From Oreohelix idahoensis (lineage: Eukaryota > Mollusca > Gastropoda > Stylommatophora > Oreohelicidae), in the NCBI GenBank assembly GCA_024509875.1, contig JAMPIV010004265.1:434001-498000 (forward strand): DNA of 64,000 nucleotides, read 5' to 3'. Within the stretch, counting starts at the first letter, position 1; the number at the start of each line of letters is the position of its first letter. The notes below the pieces were generated by a model. It searched no databases, was not told where the DNA came from, and saw nothing but the letters and a program-made list of their open reading frames with translations. Both the position numbers and the translations under genes were made by a program. Shown piece by piece: positions 1 to 10,470 of this stretch.

Positions 1-188
1 CCTGACTCTGATCTTGAGTTAGAGAAGGCAACAGCAACGAGGACGGGAACAGGTGTCACGCATCAGTCTAACCAGCTGCAAATGGGTACCTGACTCTGAT
101 CTTGAGTTAGAGAAGGCAACAGCAACGAGGACGGGAACAGGTGTCATGCATCAGTCTAACCAGCTGTAAATGGGTACCTGACTCTGAT
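1..188 (+). repeat. SINE-2 fragment, tandemly duplicated (88-bp unit)
   Basis: Two consecutive copies of an 88-bp unit (1-88, 89-176) and the start of a third, differing at only a few positions. The unit contains the stretch CCAGCTGCAAATGGGTACCT, which recurs in the same context at 41.9 kb and, reversed, at 48.8 kb. I therefore take it as the middle of a dispersed SINE (called SINE-2 here), duplicated in tandem. Seen directly; the family has not been matched to a database. Confidence 0.6.
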
Positions 189-325
189 AGGGACTTGAAA
201 GCTGATGATGATGATGATTACGATGACTAGCAATTCCCTAGACTTAAGGGTCTTTTATATTTGGACATGAGCCCTAATATAACCGACTAGATTGAACGGG
301 ACGCGCCTCGCCAAAACGAGACAAA
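189..325 (+). repeat. LINE-B-type 3' tail with (GAT)n
   Basis: A GGGACTTGAAAGCTGATGATG segment followed by (GAT)n and then a TTGAACGGGACGCGCC box. The same sequence follows the LINE-B C-terminus at 3689-3755 and 3871-3937. Here about 60 bp of extra sequence sits between two GACTAG boxes. Read as a 3' tail scrap of the same retroposon. Nothing else is supported between about 330 and 617. Confidence 0.5.
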
Positions 326-617
326 ACTTAAAAAACATTCGAGTAAGTTGTATTTTTTCAGGATTACAAAAAATAAGGACAAAAAAGGGGACAGGGTGGG
401 TAAGAGATTTGTGACGTCGCGTAAGGGGTTGGCAAAAATGTGACAACTCTACGGCCTAGACATTGCGATTGGATTTGCCGATTTTTCGCGGTACTTTTTC
501 TTACATTTTTTTTTCTTTCATTTTTTTTTCTTAAATTCCGTGCCTTGGCGCTGCTTTCGAGCGGGAAATCTTATCGTTCCATTTGTCATTTGATAGCAGT
601 GTCCAGAGACGTGGAAG

Positions 618-1493
618 ATGAATTTCCTGGAGGTGTCAGATTTTACACGTAACAAAGAGAACTGTGTGAAGTTTTTGCAGAATCGGGGCATTCTACACAA
701 CGTCCGACAGTGTGCTAACAATCACCAGATGAATTTGTCCTTGTCGGTTCGCCAAGATCGTTAGAGATGTTACATATGTAAGCAGGATATACCTCTTCGT
801 TCTGGCACATGGTTACAGGGTGCACGTCTGTCCTTCAGGCAGATTATTGTGTTCATTTACTGTTGGAGTAAAGAGAAGACTAGCATTGATTTCTGTAAAT
901 CAGAGCTAGGAATTGCCAATCAAGCTGCCATTAAATGGAACAGCAACCTCCGTGAGGTTTGTGCAAATGTACTAATTGCAAATCCCGCTGTAATTGGCGG
1001 ACCCAATACGACGGTAGAGATCGATGAAAGTGTGTTCACACGCAGAAAAAATAACGTCGGTCGTGTATTTCCACAGCAGTGGGTATTTGGTGGCCTATGT
1101 CGTGAAACAAGTGAGTGTTTCATGGTTCCAGTGCCCGACCGCACAGCGGCTACACTTATGCCCCTTATCATAGCCAACATTCGTCCTGGTATGACAGTTG
1201 TTTCTGATCAATGGTGCGCATATGGTACCATTCAGAATTTGCCAGGTTTAACTCACCAAATGGTGAATCATTCTGCAAATTTTGTCGACCCAAATACAGG
1301 AGCAAACACACAACGAATAGAGAGGTTGTGGAAATCTGCGAAAGAACGCAACAAACGTCAGAACGGGACACACAGACACATGTTAGATTCCTACATGTGT
1401 GAATTTTTGTGGCGACATCGGAATAAAGTTCGTCAGTCAGACCCGTTCGACAATATCCTGTTTGACATTGCAGAATTTTGGCCTCCTCTGTAA
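618..1493 (+). pseudogene. Merlin/IS1016-type (ISXO2-like) transposase, one in-frame stop
   Basis: From ATG 618 a single frame runs to TAA at 1491-1493, 291 codons, broken only by a TAG at 762-764. The N-terminal part has paired Cys residues (RQCANNH, RCYICKQ), as in the zinc-ribbon head of these proteins. The rest is an ISXO2-like DDE domain: VEIDES (Asp at 1023), VVSDQW (Asp at 1206) and RIERLW (Glu at 1320), so the catalytic triad is intact. Such enzymes cut and paste Merlin elements, eukaryotic relatives of the IS1016 group of insertion sequences. Translation from the internal ATG at 849 would give 214 residues without the Cys head. I did not find terminal inverted repeats. The stop falls where family members may carry Trp (TGG to TAG), which is inference. 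Most likely a recently inactivated copy; a domesticated short form is the alternative. Confidence 0.8.
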
Positions 1494-1570
1494 ATTATGC
1501 AGCTACGAACGAACATGTGTATGTCCTGATATGTGCCACGCTTCAGCGATCCTTGGTGATCTGTTCCCCT

Positions 1571-1813
1571 CACGGTCCTTTTCAGGGCCCACAAAAACCA
1601 CAAAACTGCACCTACCACGGTCCTTTTCAGGGCCCACAAAAACCACAAAACTGCACCTACCACGGTCCTTTTCAGGGCCCACAAAAACCACAAAACTGCA
1701 CATACCACGGTCCTTTTCAGGGCCCACAAAAACCACAAAACTGCACCTACCACAATCCTTTTCAGGGCCCACAAAACTGCACCACGGTCCTGTTTAGGGC
1801 CCACAAAACTGTA
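1571..1813 (+). repeat. 45-bp minisatellite
   Basis: Four near-perfect 45-bp units at 1571, 1616, 1661 and 1706 (core TTTTCAGGGCCCACAAAAAC), then two shortened units to about 1813. Because 45 is a multiple of three, several frames on both strands stay open through it; these are repeat artefacts, not genes. Confidence 0.9.
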
Positions 1814-1935
1814 CCCTGGCAATAAATCCTTTATTTGTTTTCACCGCTGGGTGTGGAGGGCTGGGTGGAGAGGGCTGGGTGGGAAGTTGGTCCCCCTCCC
1901 TCACTATGCACTGATCCTTGTCAAATATTTACCTA

Positions 1936-2880
1936 ATCAGAGCCGGATTAACGTAGTAGCAAAAGTAGCATTTGCTACGAGTCCCGCGCTTTTAGGGCCC
2001 CGCGCCAATAAATATGTACATCATTTTTTGGTCATCTTCTAATACGAGCGTTAAACCAATGATCTTGTGATGTATGCCATCTTTAGCGCCTTTTCATTTG
2101 ATGTCACGAAATTGTGAGAGAAAGAGCATAACAGGGTGACTTAGTGTGACTCTTTATTACTTTTATCTTAACTGTTTGCGGACAGAAGCAGTCATTTTCT
2201 TTGGATTTGTTGAAAGCCTGTACACCTTCTTTTCTGCTTCTACCTACCGGTGGGGTCTCCTTTCTACTGCATTATGTGCTGGCGGTAGTCATAATAAGTC
2301 CCATTTGCCCTTTGTGAAATGGTCCGCTTGGGCAGATGCGACAAAAGCACTTTTACACAGCTTTTCTGCAATAAAACAAGTCTTGGATGATATTTCAGAT
2401 AACAATGATCAGAAGGCAGAGTGTCGTCAACAGGCTCGTTGTCTACTTTCAACCATGATGAAGTTAGAAACAGGAATAATGATCATACTGTGGGATCAAG
2501 TATTACACCGTTTTCAAATGACCAGTGCTTCTTTGCAATCTTCTGACCAAGATTTGAATACGGCTTGTGCACTCTATGAATCCCTGCGGGGGTATATTCA
2601 AGCTATGCGGTCTACTTTTGCAGACATAGAGCAAAAAGCCAAGGATGTGACTGAGTGTGAACATTATCAAGAACAAACTCGAAGGAAACACAAACGAAAT
2701 CGAGAGTATGATGATTTCAGTGGTTCCAGCACAATTGATGAATCTCAAACGCCTTCTCAGCAATTTAAAAGCCGAACATTTCTTGTCCTTATTGATAGCT
2801 TGCTACCTTGTCAAAACGTCAGAAAGCTTATCAAAAGTTGAATGATGCATTTGGATTCCTTCGTCAGTCACAGTCGTTTA
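1936..2880 (+). pseudogene. hAT-type (ZMYM1-like) transposase remnant
   Basis: The frame from about 2170 to 2841 reads FFGFVESLYTFFSAS, KWSAWADATKALLHSF, KLETGIMIILWD and SLRGYIQAMRSTF, a pattern I recognise from the central part of hAT transposases annotated as zinc-finger MYM-type protein 1-like. A frameshift near 2808 moves the continuation (LSKRQKAYQKLNDAFGFLRQ) to another frame, ending about 2875 where LINE sequence begins. A CAGAGCCGGATTAACG motif with a nearby GGGCCCC at 1938-2003 resembles a hAT terminus, but no partner end was found. N-terminal BED/TTF domain and the C-terminal dimerisation block are absent. The upstream Met at 2146 is probably not meaningful. Confidence 0.65.
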
Positions 2881-3207
2881 CAAAATACATAGAGAAACAT
2901 TATCCACGCAACACCTGGACCCATGCATACACAGATGGATCAGAAACAAATGCAACAGAAAATGGAGGTGGGGGGCGTCTTTCTGACCTTAAGCACTGGT
3001 GCAGAAAAAAATGCTGTCAGTGGCGACAGGACGATTCTCCAACAACTTCAGAGCAGAGGCAGAGGCCCTGAAAACTGTAGCAGAGGTTATATTGACAGAA
3101 GAAAGCGCAGAGAGAAGGGTTGCTTTCTTTTCTAAATGCACAGTCAGTAATTGCGGCATTGAAAAGCCAAAATAATACAGACCTGGATGATCTCAGAGTA
3201 GTGCTAT
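2876..3207 (+). pseudogene. LINE RNase H-domain fragment
   Basis: Reading frames here give YIEKHYPRNTWTHAYTDGSE followed by NGGGG, the first strand and catalytic Asp of the RNase H domain found at the C-terminus of many non-LTR retrotransposons. After a shift the sequence continues with FRAEAEALKTVAEVI (helix with catalytic Glu) and, shifted again, AQSVIAALKSQNN and LDDLRVVL. At least two frameshifts, so inactive. It abuts the hAT remnant without a visible target duplication. The C-terminal cysteine fragment at 23.3 kb may belong to the same LINE class. Confidence 0.7.
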
Positions 3208-3270
3208 AACCAGCTCCCCTCCTGGCTGCCTTTACCTTTCAGAGCAGAGTCAGGTATCCATCCACTTACA
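3208..3270 (-). repeat. SINE-2 fragment
   Basis: The segment with CTGCCTTTACCTTTCAGAGC, AGTCAGGTATCC and TTACAGCTGG matches the reverse complement of SINE-2 at 41.9 kb and parallels the minus-strand copy at 48.8 kb. Confidence 0.5.
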
Positions 3271-3384
3271 GCTGGGTAGATTGTAGCGTGACGCCACCAT
3301 GTCTCCAGCCCACTACCTTTGTCGAGAGAAGCCTGCGCTGAAACCACGGACGCCCTCATAAATGGTTGCTTGTCTAAAATAGAA

Positions 3385-3937
3385 GGATTGTAGTGGTATG
3401 ACAAGATCACTAATGTGCAACTGATGACACGAACCAGGCAAGTGCCAGAAGAACGAGACATGAGAAGAAGACGCTGAAGATGGATAGGATACACACTGAG
3501 CAAACTTGCTTATAGCTTTACCAGGCAGTCCTTGGTCTGGAACCCCCAGGGTAAGAGAGGCAGAGGAAGACCAAGGAATACACGGAGAAGAGAACTGATG
3601 ACAGACAAGAAGAGGATGAAGAAATTATGGAACGACCTTGAGCTGATGGCACAGGACAGGAAGACTTGGTATAAAGCAAATGCTCCTTAGGGACTTGAAA
3701 GCTGATGATGATGATGATGATGACTAGGTTGAACGGGATGCGCCCCGCCAAGACGAGGAATACACGGAGAAGAGAACTGATGACAGACAAGAAGAGGATG
3801 AAGAAATTATGGAACGACCTTGAGCTGATGGCACAGGACAGGAAGACTTGGTATAAAGCAAATGCTCCTTAGGGACTTGAAAGCTGATGATGATGATGAT
3901 GATGACTAGGTTGAACGGGACGCGCCCCGCCAAGACG
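3385..3937 (+). mobile_element. LINE-B 3' end (ORF2 C-terminus) with 182-bp tandem duplication
   Basis: Encodes, with stops, KWYDKITNVQLMTRTRQVPE, RWIGYTLSKLAYSFTRQS and GKRGRGRPRNT, the C-terminal tail of the LINE-B reverse transcriptase (compare 13070-13370). The last 182 bp, containing the C-terminal codons, the (GAT)n run and the GAACGGGACGCGCC box, is repeated directly: 3574-3755 and 3756-3937, almost identical. A recent local duplication of the 3' end. Confidence 0.75.
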
Positions 3938-3964
3938 AGGCAAAAATTTTACATTTTAAAAAAA

Positions 3965-4050
3965 TAAATACATAATAATAATAATAGCCCCTTCAGTCAT
4001 AACTGACCATGGGAATGCGCCCCCGAGGTGGCAGCCCTCAAATACTAACC
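3965..4050 (-). repeat. LINE-C 3' tail
   Basis: AATAATAATAATAGCCCCTTCAGTCATAACTGACCATGGGAATGCG is, on the opposite strand, the end of LINE-C seen at 45300-45361 (CATTCCCATAGTCAGTTATG followed by the trinucleotide tail). A very short 5'-truncated copy. Confidence 0.6.
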
Positions 4051-4356
4051 CACAACCCCTACCTGTTAAATGGACTAATCCCGCGCAGGCGGGAAAAAAA
4101 AGCCGCGCAGGCGGGAAAAAAAAAAAGAAAAAATTGTAAGGAAAGAGTACTGTTGTCAGTTTGGGTAATAAATTTTGAAAATTTTATTTTAGCGGTGAAA
4201 TATCACACAAGTACCAAAAAGTGAATTTGTGAACATCAATAAAACCCGTCACCTTTACTGTGGTAGAGAAGTTCAATCTTGTTCTAAACCAGAATCAGTA
4301 TTTTCATGTTTTCTTGGTTTGGCACTTCACCAGTGAATGACTGATTTTGTGGTATT

Positions 4357-4582
4357 ACTTACTTAGTCGTTCCCCTTCTACCTTGAGGTGTAGAGGTTTG
4401 GAAGAGAGAGCGCCAGACTATCCTATCGGCTGTCTTCCTCCTGGCCTGGTTCCATTCTAGTCCTCGGTCCTTCAAAGATTGTCTAATGTTGTCCTCCCAG
4501 CGGACTCTGGGGGTCTGGATCCCTGGCTCTTTGTTTCCCATGCTTGTCATGGTAGCCGATCTTCTCCAATTGTGCAGACATG
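4357..4582 (-). mobile_element. 5'-truncated LINE copy with 12-bp target duplication
   Basis: The 226-bp insert is flanked by TTTTGTGGTATT at 4345-4356 and 4583-4594. On the minus strand it encodes a LINE ORF2 C-terminal tail (RRSATMTSMGNKEPGIQT, QSLKDRGLEWNQARRKTADR) ending GRRGTTK, followed by a (TAAG)n-like tail. The same tail (AGGTAGAAGGGGAACGACTAAGTAAG type) occurs alone at 47943. A textbook target-primed insertion too short to function. Confidence 0.8.
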
Positions 4583-4594
4583 TTTTGTGGTATT

Positions 4595-5215
4595 GCATCT
4601 CCAAATTATTGATTATAAAATAATTGAGAGTAGCCATGTCTGTGGCAGACTAGAAATATATATATATATATTTTTTTTTTTGGTGTGGTGGTAACATGTA
4701 CTCTTTACACCAGTTTCCAGTCTACCAGCTTGGGCTATGTTATTTACATAGATTTGAGCGATACAGCAGCAGCTAAGGCCAACTGCTAGTTTATATCAGC
4801 AATGCAACACTATTTTTCACTAAGCTGGGCATTCCAATTATTTAGTTGACATGTCATTTATATTTGTCATAGTCCAGGTATTAACTTGTGATTTATAAAG
4901 TGATTAATTATTCACCATTACTTGCTTACTTACTTATTCCAGTTTGCTGTCAGTTTAGCATAGCATCTTCTCTTACAGTTTTCCCCCACTAGGTATGGTT
5001 TTAGGTCATCCATTTTCCTTTGCCTTTTACCCATTGCAAGTTGCCAATTTAAGTTAAGTGCCATGTTGTGACACAGGCAACTGATAAAAGGGTAAATATG
5101 TTAGTTTTATAAAAGCACAAGAGTTATTGATTTAAAAAAAAAAGTTTCTTGGTATCTGCTGTTTTTTTGTGGGTGCATTTTTTTAATGTGCCTTCTGTTT
5201 TTTTTATGTATGTGT
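4595..5215. other. No gene seen; AT-rich DNA
   Basis: Contains a short (TA)n plus oligo-T at about 4656-4680. No coding or repeat family recognised. Confidence 0.6.
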
Positions 5216-5465
5216 TTATGTCCCTTGTAACCCCAAGGGGCTCTGTAAGTAGACAAAGAAAGGATATGGTTTATGTTTCCTCAAGCATGTTGTAAAAAAG
5301 TGACTAATATGAAGTTGTACATGTGGTTGGGCAACCACATCATGTAAAAAAATCACTACAGAAACCATTTCTGCAAAAGCACATGAATGCCCTGGTTGCA
5401 GGTTTCCTATGGACCAGCTGCAGTGGTGGTTCATGCTCCACAAGGAGCACAAGGGAAATGTATGT
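5216..5465 (+). repeat. SINE-1 copy
   Basis: Shares an ordered series of blocks with copies at 23.9, 48.0, 53.6 and (reversed) 59.6 kb: CTCTGTAAGTAGACAAAGAA, CAAGCATGTTGTA, a CAACCACATCATGTAAAA block, TCACTACAGAAACCATT, GGACCAGCTGCAGTGGTGG and a closing GCTCCACAAGGAGCACAAGG. Five diverged dispersed copies indicate a SINE family; no protein is encoded. Confidence 0.75.
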
Positions 5466-5649
5466 AACAGTTTGAAATGCCCAGCCACATTGCCTTTCAG
5501 GAAAATACCTTTGCCTGGCATGTGAAATCTTGCAAGGCTATATAACGGCATGCTAATAGTCTGATATTTATCAAGAACTAAAGATTGAATGCAAATGGAA
5601 CTTCGAGCAGCCATCTTTCCATCCTCATTTCAGCATATTTTACAACAAA

Positions 5650-5950
5650 ATACAGGTGTCCTGAAACATTTGTGGTCAAATGGTAAGCATGGTTGACTTA
5701 CAAGCAAGTGATCTGCATTCGATACCCACCTAAGTATAGAACGAAAATGGAAGCTTGTCAATTCAGCATATTCCGTGACAAATCTGGTGGGATAAATCCA
5801 TAAGCCTATCCTAATTTTTTTTTAAAGAAATAAGGACCTGTCACAGATAAAATAAAAATACATATGTCCTGGAGAATTTGTAGTCAAGCAATTAGCACAG
5901 TAGCCTTGCAAGCAAGTAACTTACTTTCTATATCCAGGTGATGTATGGCA
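5650..5950 (+). repeat. Two tRNA-like SINE heads
   Basis: Two related segments (about 5655-5740 and 5868-5945) share TCCTGRARMATTTGTRGTCAA and TACAAGCAAGTGATCTGC-like blocks. The first has an A-box-like TGGTCAAATGGTAAGC and a B-box-like CATTCGATACC about 45 bp apart, as in a tRNA-derived promoter. Degenerate; not a functional tRNA gene. The stretch 5466-5649 shows nothing. Confidence 0.4.
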
Positions 5951-6418
5951 GTTTTAAAAAAAAATGTCAGTCATCTTTAGTTTAAACAGAAAGTTTGGAT
6001 GACTGTTATGTAATTAAAAAAAACTATTAAATTGACTTCACAGTTTGAATTATCATTTCACAAGTACGATTTTAAAAATTATAGTTTGAAAGTTTTATGT
6101 GTGTTGACAGGTCAACTGTCATCAACTCTTTACAATTTTCCCAGCTTTTCTGTGATGACTTTCACAACAGAGCACACAAAATGTTGCACTCCTCTCATAG
6201 TAGACTATATCTTGAAATGCCCTTAACCCCAGCCACAAAACTACCTCTGACAGGATCAAATAAATTGTATCCATCCCATAATTCTGCTATTAGAAAAGTT
6301 CTTTTCTGCCGTCTGCCTCTTCTCCAGATCTGCTCCAGAAACCCAAGAAAGGTTGAAGGATGTGTGAAGTACAGACGTAAAAAACTCATTTCTTGTAGTA
6401 AATCTCATGGTACCTCTT

Positions 6419-7608
6419 ACATGCCACACCTCCAAGATGAAAAACCTGTACAAAAAATTCAACAACCCTGTACAAAGACCCGCAAAACCTGTAAAAAAAA
6501 AAAAAAAAAAAAAAGACTGAAAAAACGTATCAACAGAGTTAATTTGTGTACAAAAATTTTCAATTACAGCTACATTATAATTGAGGAATGGGGACTGTGC
6601 CTTTTAAAGCAAGTCTTCACTTATTTTAAAACTCTAACAATAAATGTCTGAGTTTATTTTACACTGTAAAAATGATGTGATCGTGTCATTTTATCTATTT
6701 CAGTGCTTAATTTTCACTAACAGACCAGGAAATCCTGTGTTTGAAAGGACCTTATAAAAGAATTCTGAGACAGTAATAAGGGGTGTGGGTTATAAATCCT
6801 AAACCTAACCATGAACCCAAACCTTAATCTTAACCCTAACAACGTTCAAGGATGACATCGAAGAAGACGTTCCACTGTTCTCACAGCTAATTTTACTACT
6901 TCGTTATTATTATTATTAAGAGAAAAATTGAACTGGACTATATTATCCTGTTATATGAAATGGAATGGGGAAGTTTCTAGGACGGTTTAGAATTGGTTCA
7001 ATAAATATTTGATGTAATTTTAAAAATAATAATATTACGTTATCATATAAATTTAAAAAAGAATAAAAAGCTCATAATTTGCTATGAAAATATAAACTGG
7101 CGCTAGCATAATTTATTCTTTACCGAACTTCAAAATTGAAAATAGCCATTTTAGTCTAATTGGCAGTTTAAAATACCCCCATATGACTAGTTTCAACCGT
7201 CAGTACGACAACCAGTGATAGTAATTAATTATTTAATAAAATAATTCACTGGATGATCGAAATAATGATTTATCCGCCATAGGAAAATCAGAATGATTTT
7301 AAAGAAAGGAAATTAAAACTTAGAAGAGAAGTAACTCCAAAAAAACTTTTACAGGGGCTCTGATCGGATTAAGATACAAATTTGCCTTGCTTTCGTGCAT
7401 TTTTTTTCCAGTCTCATATTTCTTTTTTTATTATTAAAATGTACATTTTGTACACAGATTCTACGAGTTTTAGTGAAATCAAGTAATATGTAGTGTTATC
7501 CATTTTTATTTTTGTTTTTTGCTTTTAAGCATCCGTAAATAATAAATTATGCTCAATGCGACGTAATCGTTAAAATAATCAGTAACGTGCTGGCTGCCAT
7601 CAGACGGC
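6419..7608 (+). mobile_element. TIR element copy 1, left part (split by LTR element)
   Basis: Starts with ACATGCCACAC (6419-6429), whose inverse GTGTGGCATGTATGT closes the right part at 20173-20187. The first 340 bp (to about 6757) match the copy at 61611-61950 closely, including CAGACCAGGAAATCCTGTGT and GATGTGATCGTGTCAT. A run of about 22 A lies at 6492-6513. No transposase is encoded, so it is a non-autonomous element. The 12.3-kb LTR element sits immediately after 7608 and the remainder resumes at 19919. From 6760 to 7608 the sequence is AT-rich with no ORF of interest. Confidence 0.7.
7604..7608. repeat. Target duplication ACGGC, left
   Basis: ACGGC immediately precedes the left LTR and is repeated immediately after the right LTR at 19919-19923. 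A 5-bp duplication is standard for LTR-element integration. Confidence 0.9.
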
Positions 7609-8304
7609 TGTTATGAGTAAAGTTCATAACATGTATGTCGATATCAATACAGTTCGACATGTAGTTGTTTTGTTTACGAGACCGTTGCTCTGGTTTCAGG
7701 AAGTGACGTCATTACTTTTGGTGGCCAAGTTGCAGACGCCAGTTTTGCAGTCGGCTATCTTGAGCGTCCCTTGGCTTGAGAATTCGCTGTGTGTTTTTTC
7801 AAGGTGTTGGACGTATGTGTTTTATGCTCATGAGTGTTCAAAGATTTACTGGTCATATTCCTATGTATTCCATCTCTGGATCATCCATAAACCTCAGTGC
7901 GATGATGCCAGTATTTATGTAAGAGGACTGATGTTTGACCTGATGAACGTGAGTTGAATTATTATAATAAAAATCGTATGGAAATGTCCTCGACATTGTT
8001 CCATTTACAAGACTACAGCGACGCTAGAGACCGTCTAGTTGATGCCATAACTTTATGTGCATATTATCAAGATATATTTGGAGCTTCAAGATGTTTATTA
8101 AATAGCTATGTGAATCGTCCAACCTGGCCTTTTGGAGTGTCATTAATGTTTTGAAGAATACAGCTTTGGGCGGGGACTGAATGGACATACCCCTATCTGT
8201 GCTTGGTTTGGAATCAGTGTATGATTCCTTGTGAATTAATCAAATAATATATAAGAAGGACCTCTAGCCTCAACAAAGAGTATAGCCCAATAAAGACCGT
8301 ATCA
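7609..8304 (+). repeat. Left LTR of the Gmr1-like element
   Basis: 696 bp, begins TGTTATGAGTAAAG and ends GACCGTATCA. An AATAAA polyadenylation-type signal lies just before the end (CCAATAAAGACC). Open frames inside (7613-7957, 7954-8154) recur in the right LTR only because the LTRs are copies of each other. Confidence 0.9.
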
Positions 8305-8305
8305 A

Positions 8306-8322
8306 TGGGGGCCAAAGCCTAA
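8306..8322 (+). promoter_or_regulatory. Putative primer binding site
   Basis: TGGGGGCCAAAGCCTAA starts one base after the LTR. Primer sites begin TGG because they pair with the CCA end of a tRNA. The tRNA was not identified. Confidence 0.55.
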
Positions 8323-9548
8323 GGATCATTGATCTACAGCAGTAAAAGAAGAAATATTTTAAGTCGTTGCTTTTTTTCAAGTACATGCAAATTTCCAAGA
8401 TGGCGACCTGCATCATCTGCCGAACGATGTGAAGAATTGAATGAACGTTATTTCAAGAATTATTGTTAACTGCACTTCAAAGTTGAAGTTGTCACTCAGG
8501 AAAAGATATTCCAGCACAACATATGAGTTCCTATGTCATATTTGATGCCCGAAGATGGCATATTTTATGAAGATGATGGACCAAAGCGATGTCCTGTTCA
8601 AGTCAGCTGTTCGTGACTTCTAGGCCTAACCTGGTCTATTCTGAAAGATTTTCATCGTTCCTTGCTGAGAGTGATGAGGAATCCAGGAGGAAATTTTTAC
8701 TGGCATAACAGATGAGTATATTTATGGTTCACTCGTGTGTTACCTGGGCCCGAAAGGGGAGCAAAAAATAGTAACACTGTTCCCTGCCAAGCATGTTGTA
8801 GAAAGCGACTAAGGAGGGTTGGGCATGGGGCCGGATACCTGTTAAAGGTTTATTTGATGGAAGATACTGGTGGGGTCATCAATAAGATAAATGTTCTTAT
8901 TACTTTCGCTGATAAATGGCGATCAGCATAAGTCGGGCTTACGGATGGCCGACAGGTGTGTGACTATAGAAATATGAAATACGCGAATGTGTATAGGTTC
9001 TTTAAGTGTGTCTATGATAAGTCACTCACACCACAGCAACGTAGAAGTCAGGAAATGTTGTAAGACCTGGCAAAGTTATACAGTTTATTGACGAGATGGT
9101 TCATAATGGCCTGTACAATCCGTGGCCTCATAATATCCTCAATAAAGCACATTCTACAATTATCAAATATTCCTTTCACCAAAAGAATATATGCTGGGAC
9201 CCACTAGCAACAATGGTAAAGCGTCCATTTTCAAGCTCTGCCAGCCAAATACTGTCACGAAAAATCTGCTGCTTAAAACAGCTCAGTACCCAATTCATTC
9301 AAGCGCAAACTCGCAGCTTGAGATGTGAGCAGAATTCATCCGCCTTTCCCCCCAAAACTAATTCATAGTACGTTCGACAGTTTCTTTATCCTATTTTTAA
9401 AAAGCAAACTAACAGCTAGTCAAAAGAGCTGTGTTCAAAAAGTGTGTGTATAAAAATCTGACCCGTACATACAAGTATTAAACACTTAACTCCCCTTAAT
9501 TAAAATATGACTTAACAATACCCCATCCTGTAAAAAATTTAAACAAAC
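8323..9548 (+). other. 5' internal leader of the LTR element
   Basis: No long coding frame. A block at about 8745-8840 (CAAGCATGTTGTAGAAAGCGACTAA) resembles the internal part of SINE-1, so a SINE fragment may be embedded. The point where element leader ends and LINE-B begins cannot be fixed by eye; LINE-B coding starts at about 9549. Confidence 0.5.
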
Positions 9549-10470
9549 ATGGACAAGTCAATTAAAGAAAATAAAACACAGCCATCCAAGACAGAGAAAG
9601 GTCCTCTCGCAGGGAGGCATATGATGCAACATGGAGAAAGCCGAAAGGAGTCTGTGTTGCTGACTAACCTTCTTTCTTCTAGGAGAACTTCCAAATTTGG
9701 CACCTGGAATGTTCGGACGTTAAACGAACAAGGGAAAGTGGCACAAGTAGCAGCAGAGATGAGGGAATATAAAATCGAGGTTCTGGGACTGTGTGAAACA
9801 AAGTGGAAGGGTAGACAGGAAGAAACTCATCACAGGTGAATTGGTGCTGTCCTCAGGACATGAAGATAAAAGTTCACACCACAGTGAAGGGGTAGCTCTT
9901 ATGTTATCTAAAGAAGCACAGAAAGCACTCATTGAATGGGAAGCCGTTGGATCCAGAATAATAACAGCTTCTTTTAAAACAGCTAAAAAGAAAATAAATG
10001 TAAATGTCATCCAAAGTTATGCACCAACTAATGACAAAGAAGAGTCTGAAAGAAGCATTTTATACTAGACTGCAGGAAATTATGGGAAAAGTAAAAAGAA
10101 GAGACATCACAATTTTGATGGGTGACATGAATGCAAAGATAGGTACAGTCAACACCGGCTGTGAAGAAGTCATGGGAAAACAGGGGCTAGGAATAATGAA
10201 TGGAAATGGGGAACTATTCTCAAACTTCTGTGCTTCAAATCAACTGGCTATAGGAGGAAGCATGTTTCCACATAAGAGAATACACAAGGCAACATGGATA
10301 TCACCAGAACATAGAACAGAAAATCAGATTGATCATATATGCATAAACAAGAAGTTTAAATCATCATTGCAGGATGTAAAGGTATATAGAGGAGCAGATG
10401 TGGCATCAGATCACCACCTTCTGATAGCCAAAGTAAAAATGAAACTCAAGAGATATGCAGCAATGCAAAA
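9549..10470 (+). pseudogene. LINE-B endonuclease domain
   Basis: Motifs of the EEP/APE endonuclease fold appear in order across three frames: FGTWNVRTLNEQGK (N-terminal Asn), EVLGLCETKW (metal-binding Glu), INVNVIQSYAPTND, ILMGDMNAKIG (Asp/Asn pair), ENQIDHICI and SDHHLLIAKV (catalytic SDH). Frameshifts near 9830 and 10045 break it. In an active LINE this domain nicks target DNA to prime reverse transcription. Confidence 0.8.

Noticed and set aside
1399..1825. Several 90-130 codon frames on both strands
   Set aside because: The 45-bp minisatellite keeps frames open in phase; low-complexity translation.
5655..5740. tRNA gene
   Set aside because: A- and B-box-like sequences but no cloverleaf that I could fold; better seen as a tRNA-derived SINE head.
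6097..6651. 184-codon frame ending in a Lys run
   Set aside because: Crosses the start of the TIR element and its poly-A; the related copy at 61.6 kb does not preserve the frame.
7613..8154. 114- and 66-codon frames in the left LTR, recurring at 19170-19768 in the right LTR
   Set aside because: They recur because LTRs are copies. Most differences between the two versions change the amino acid, so there is no sign of selection on a protein, and no domain is recognised.
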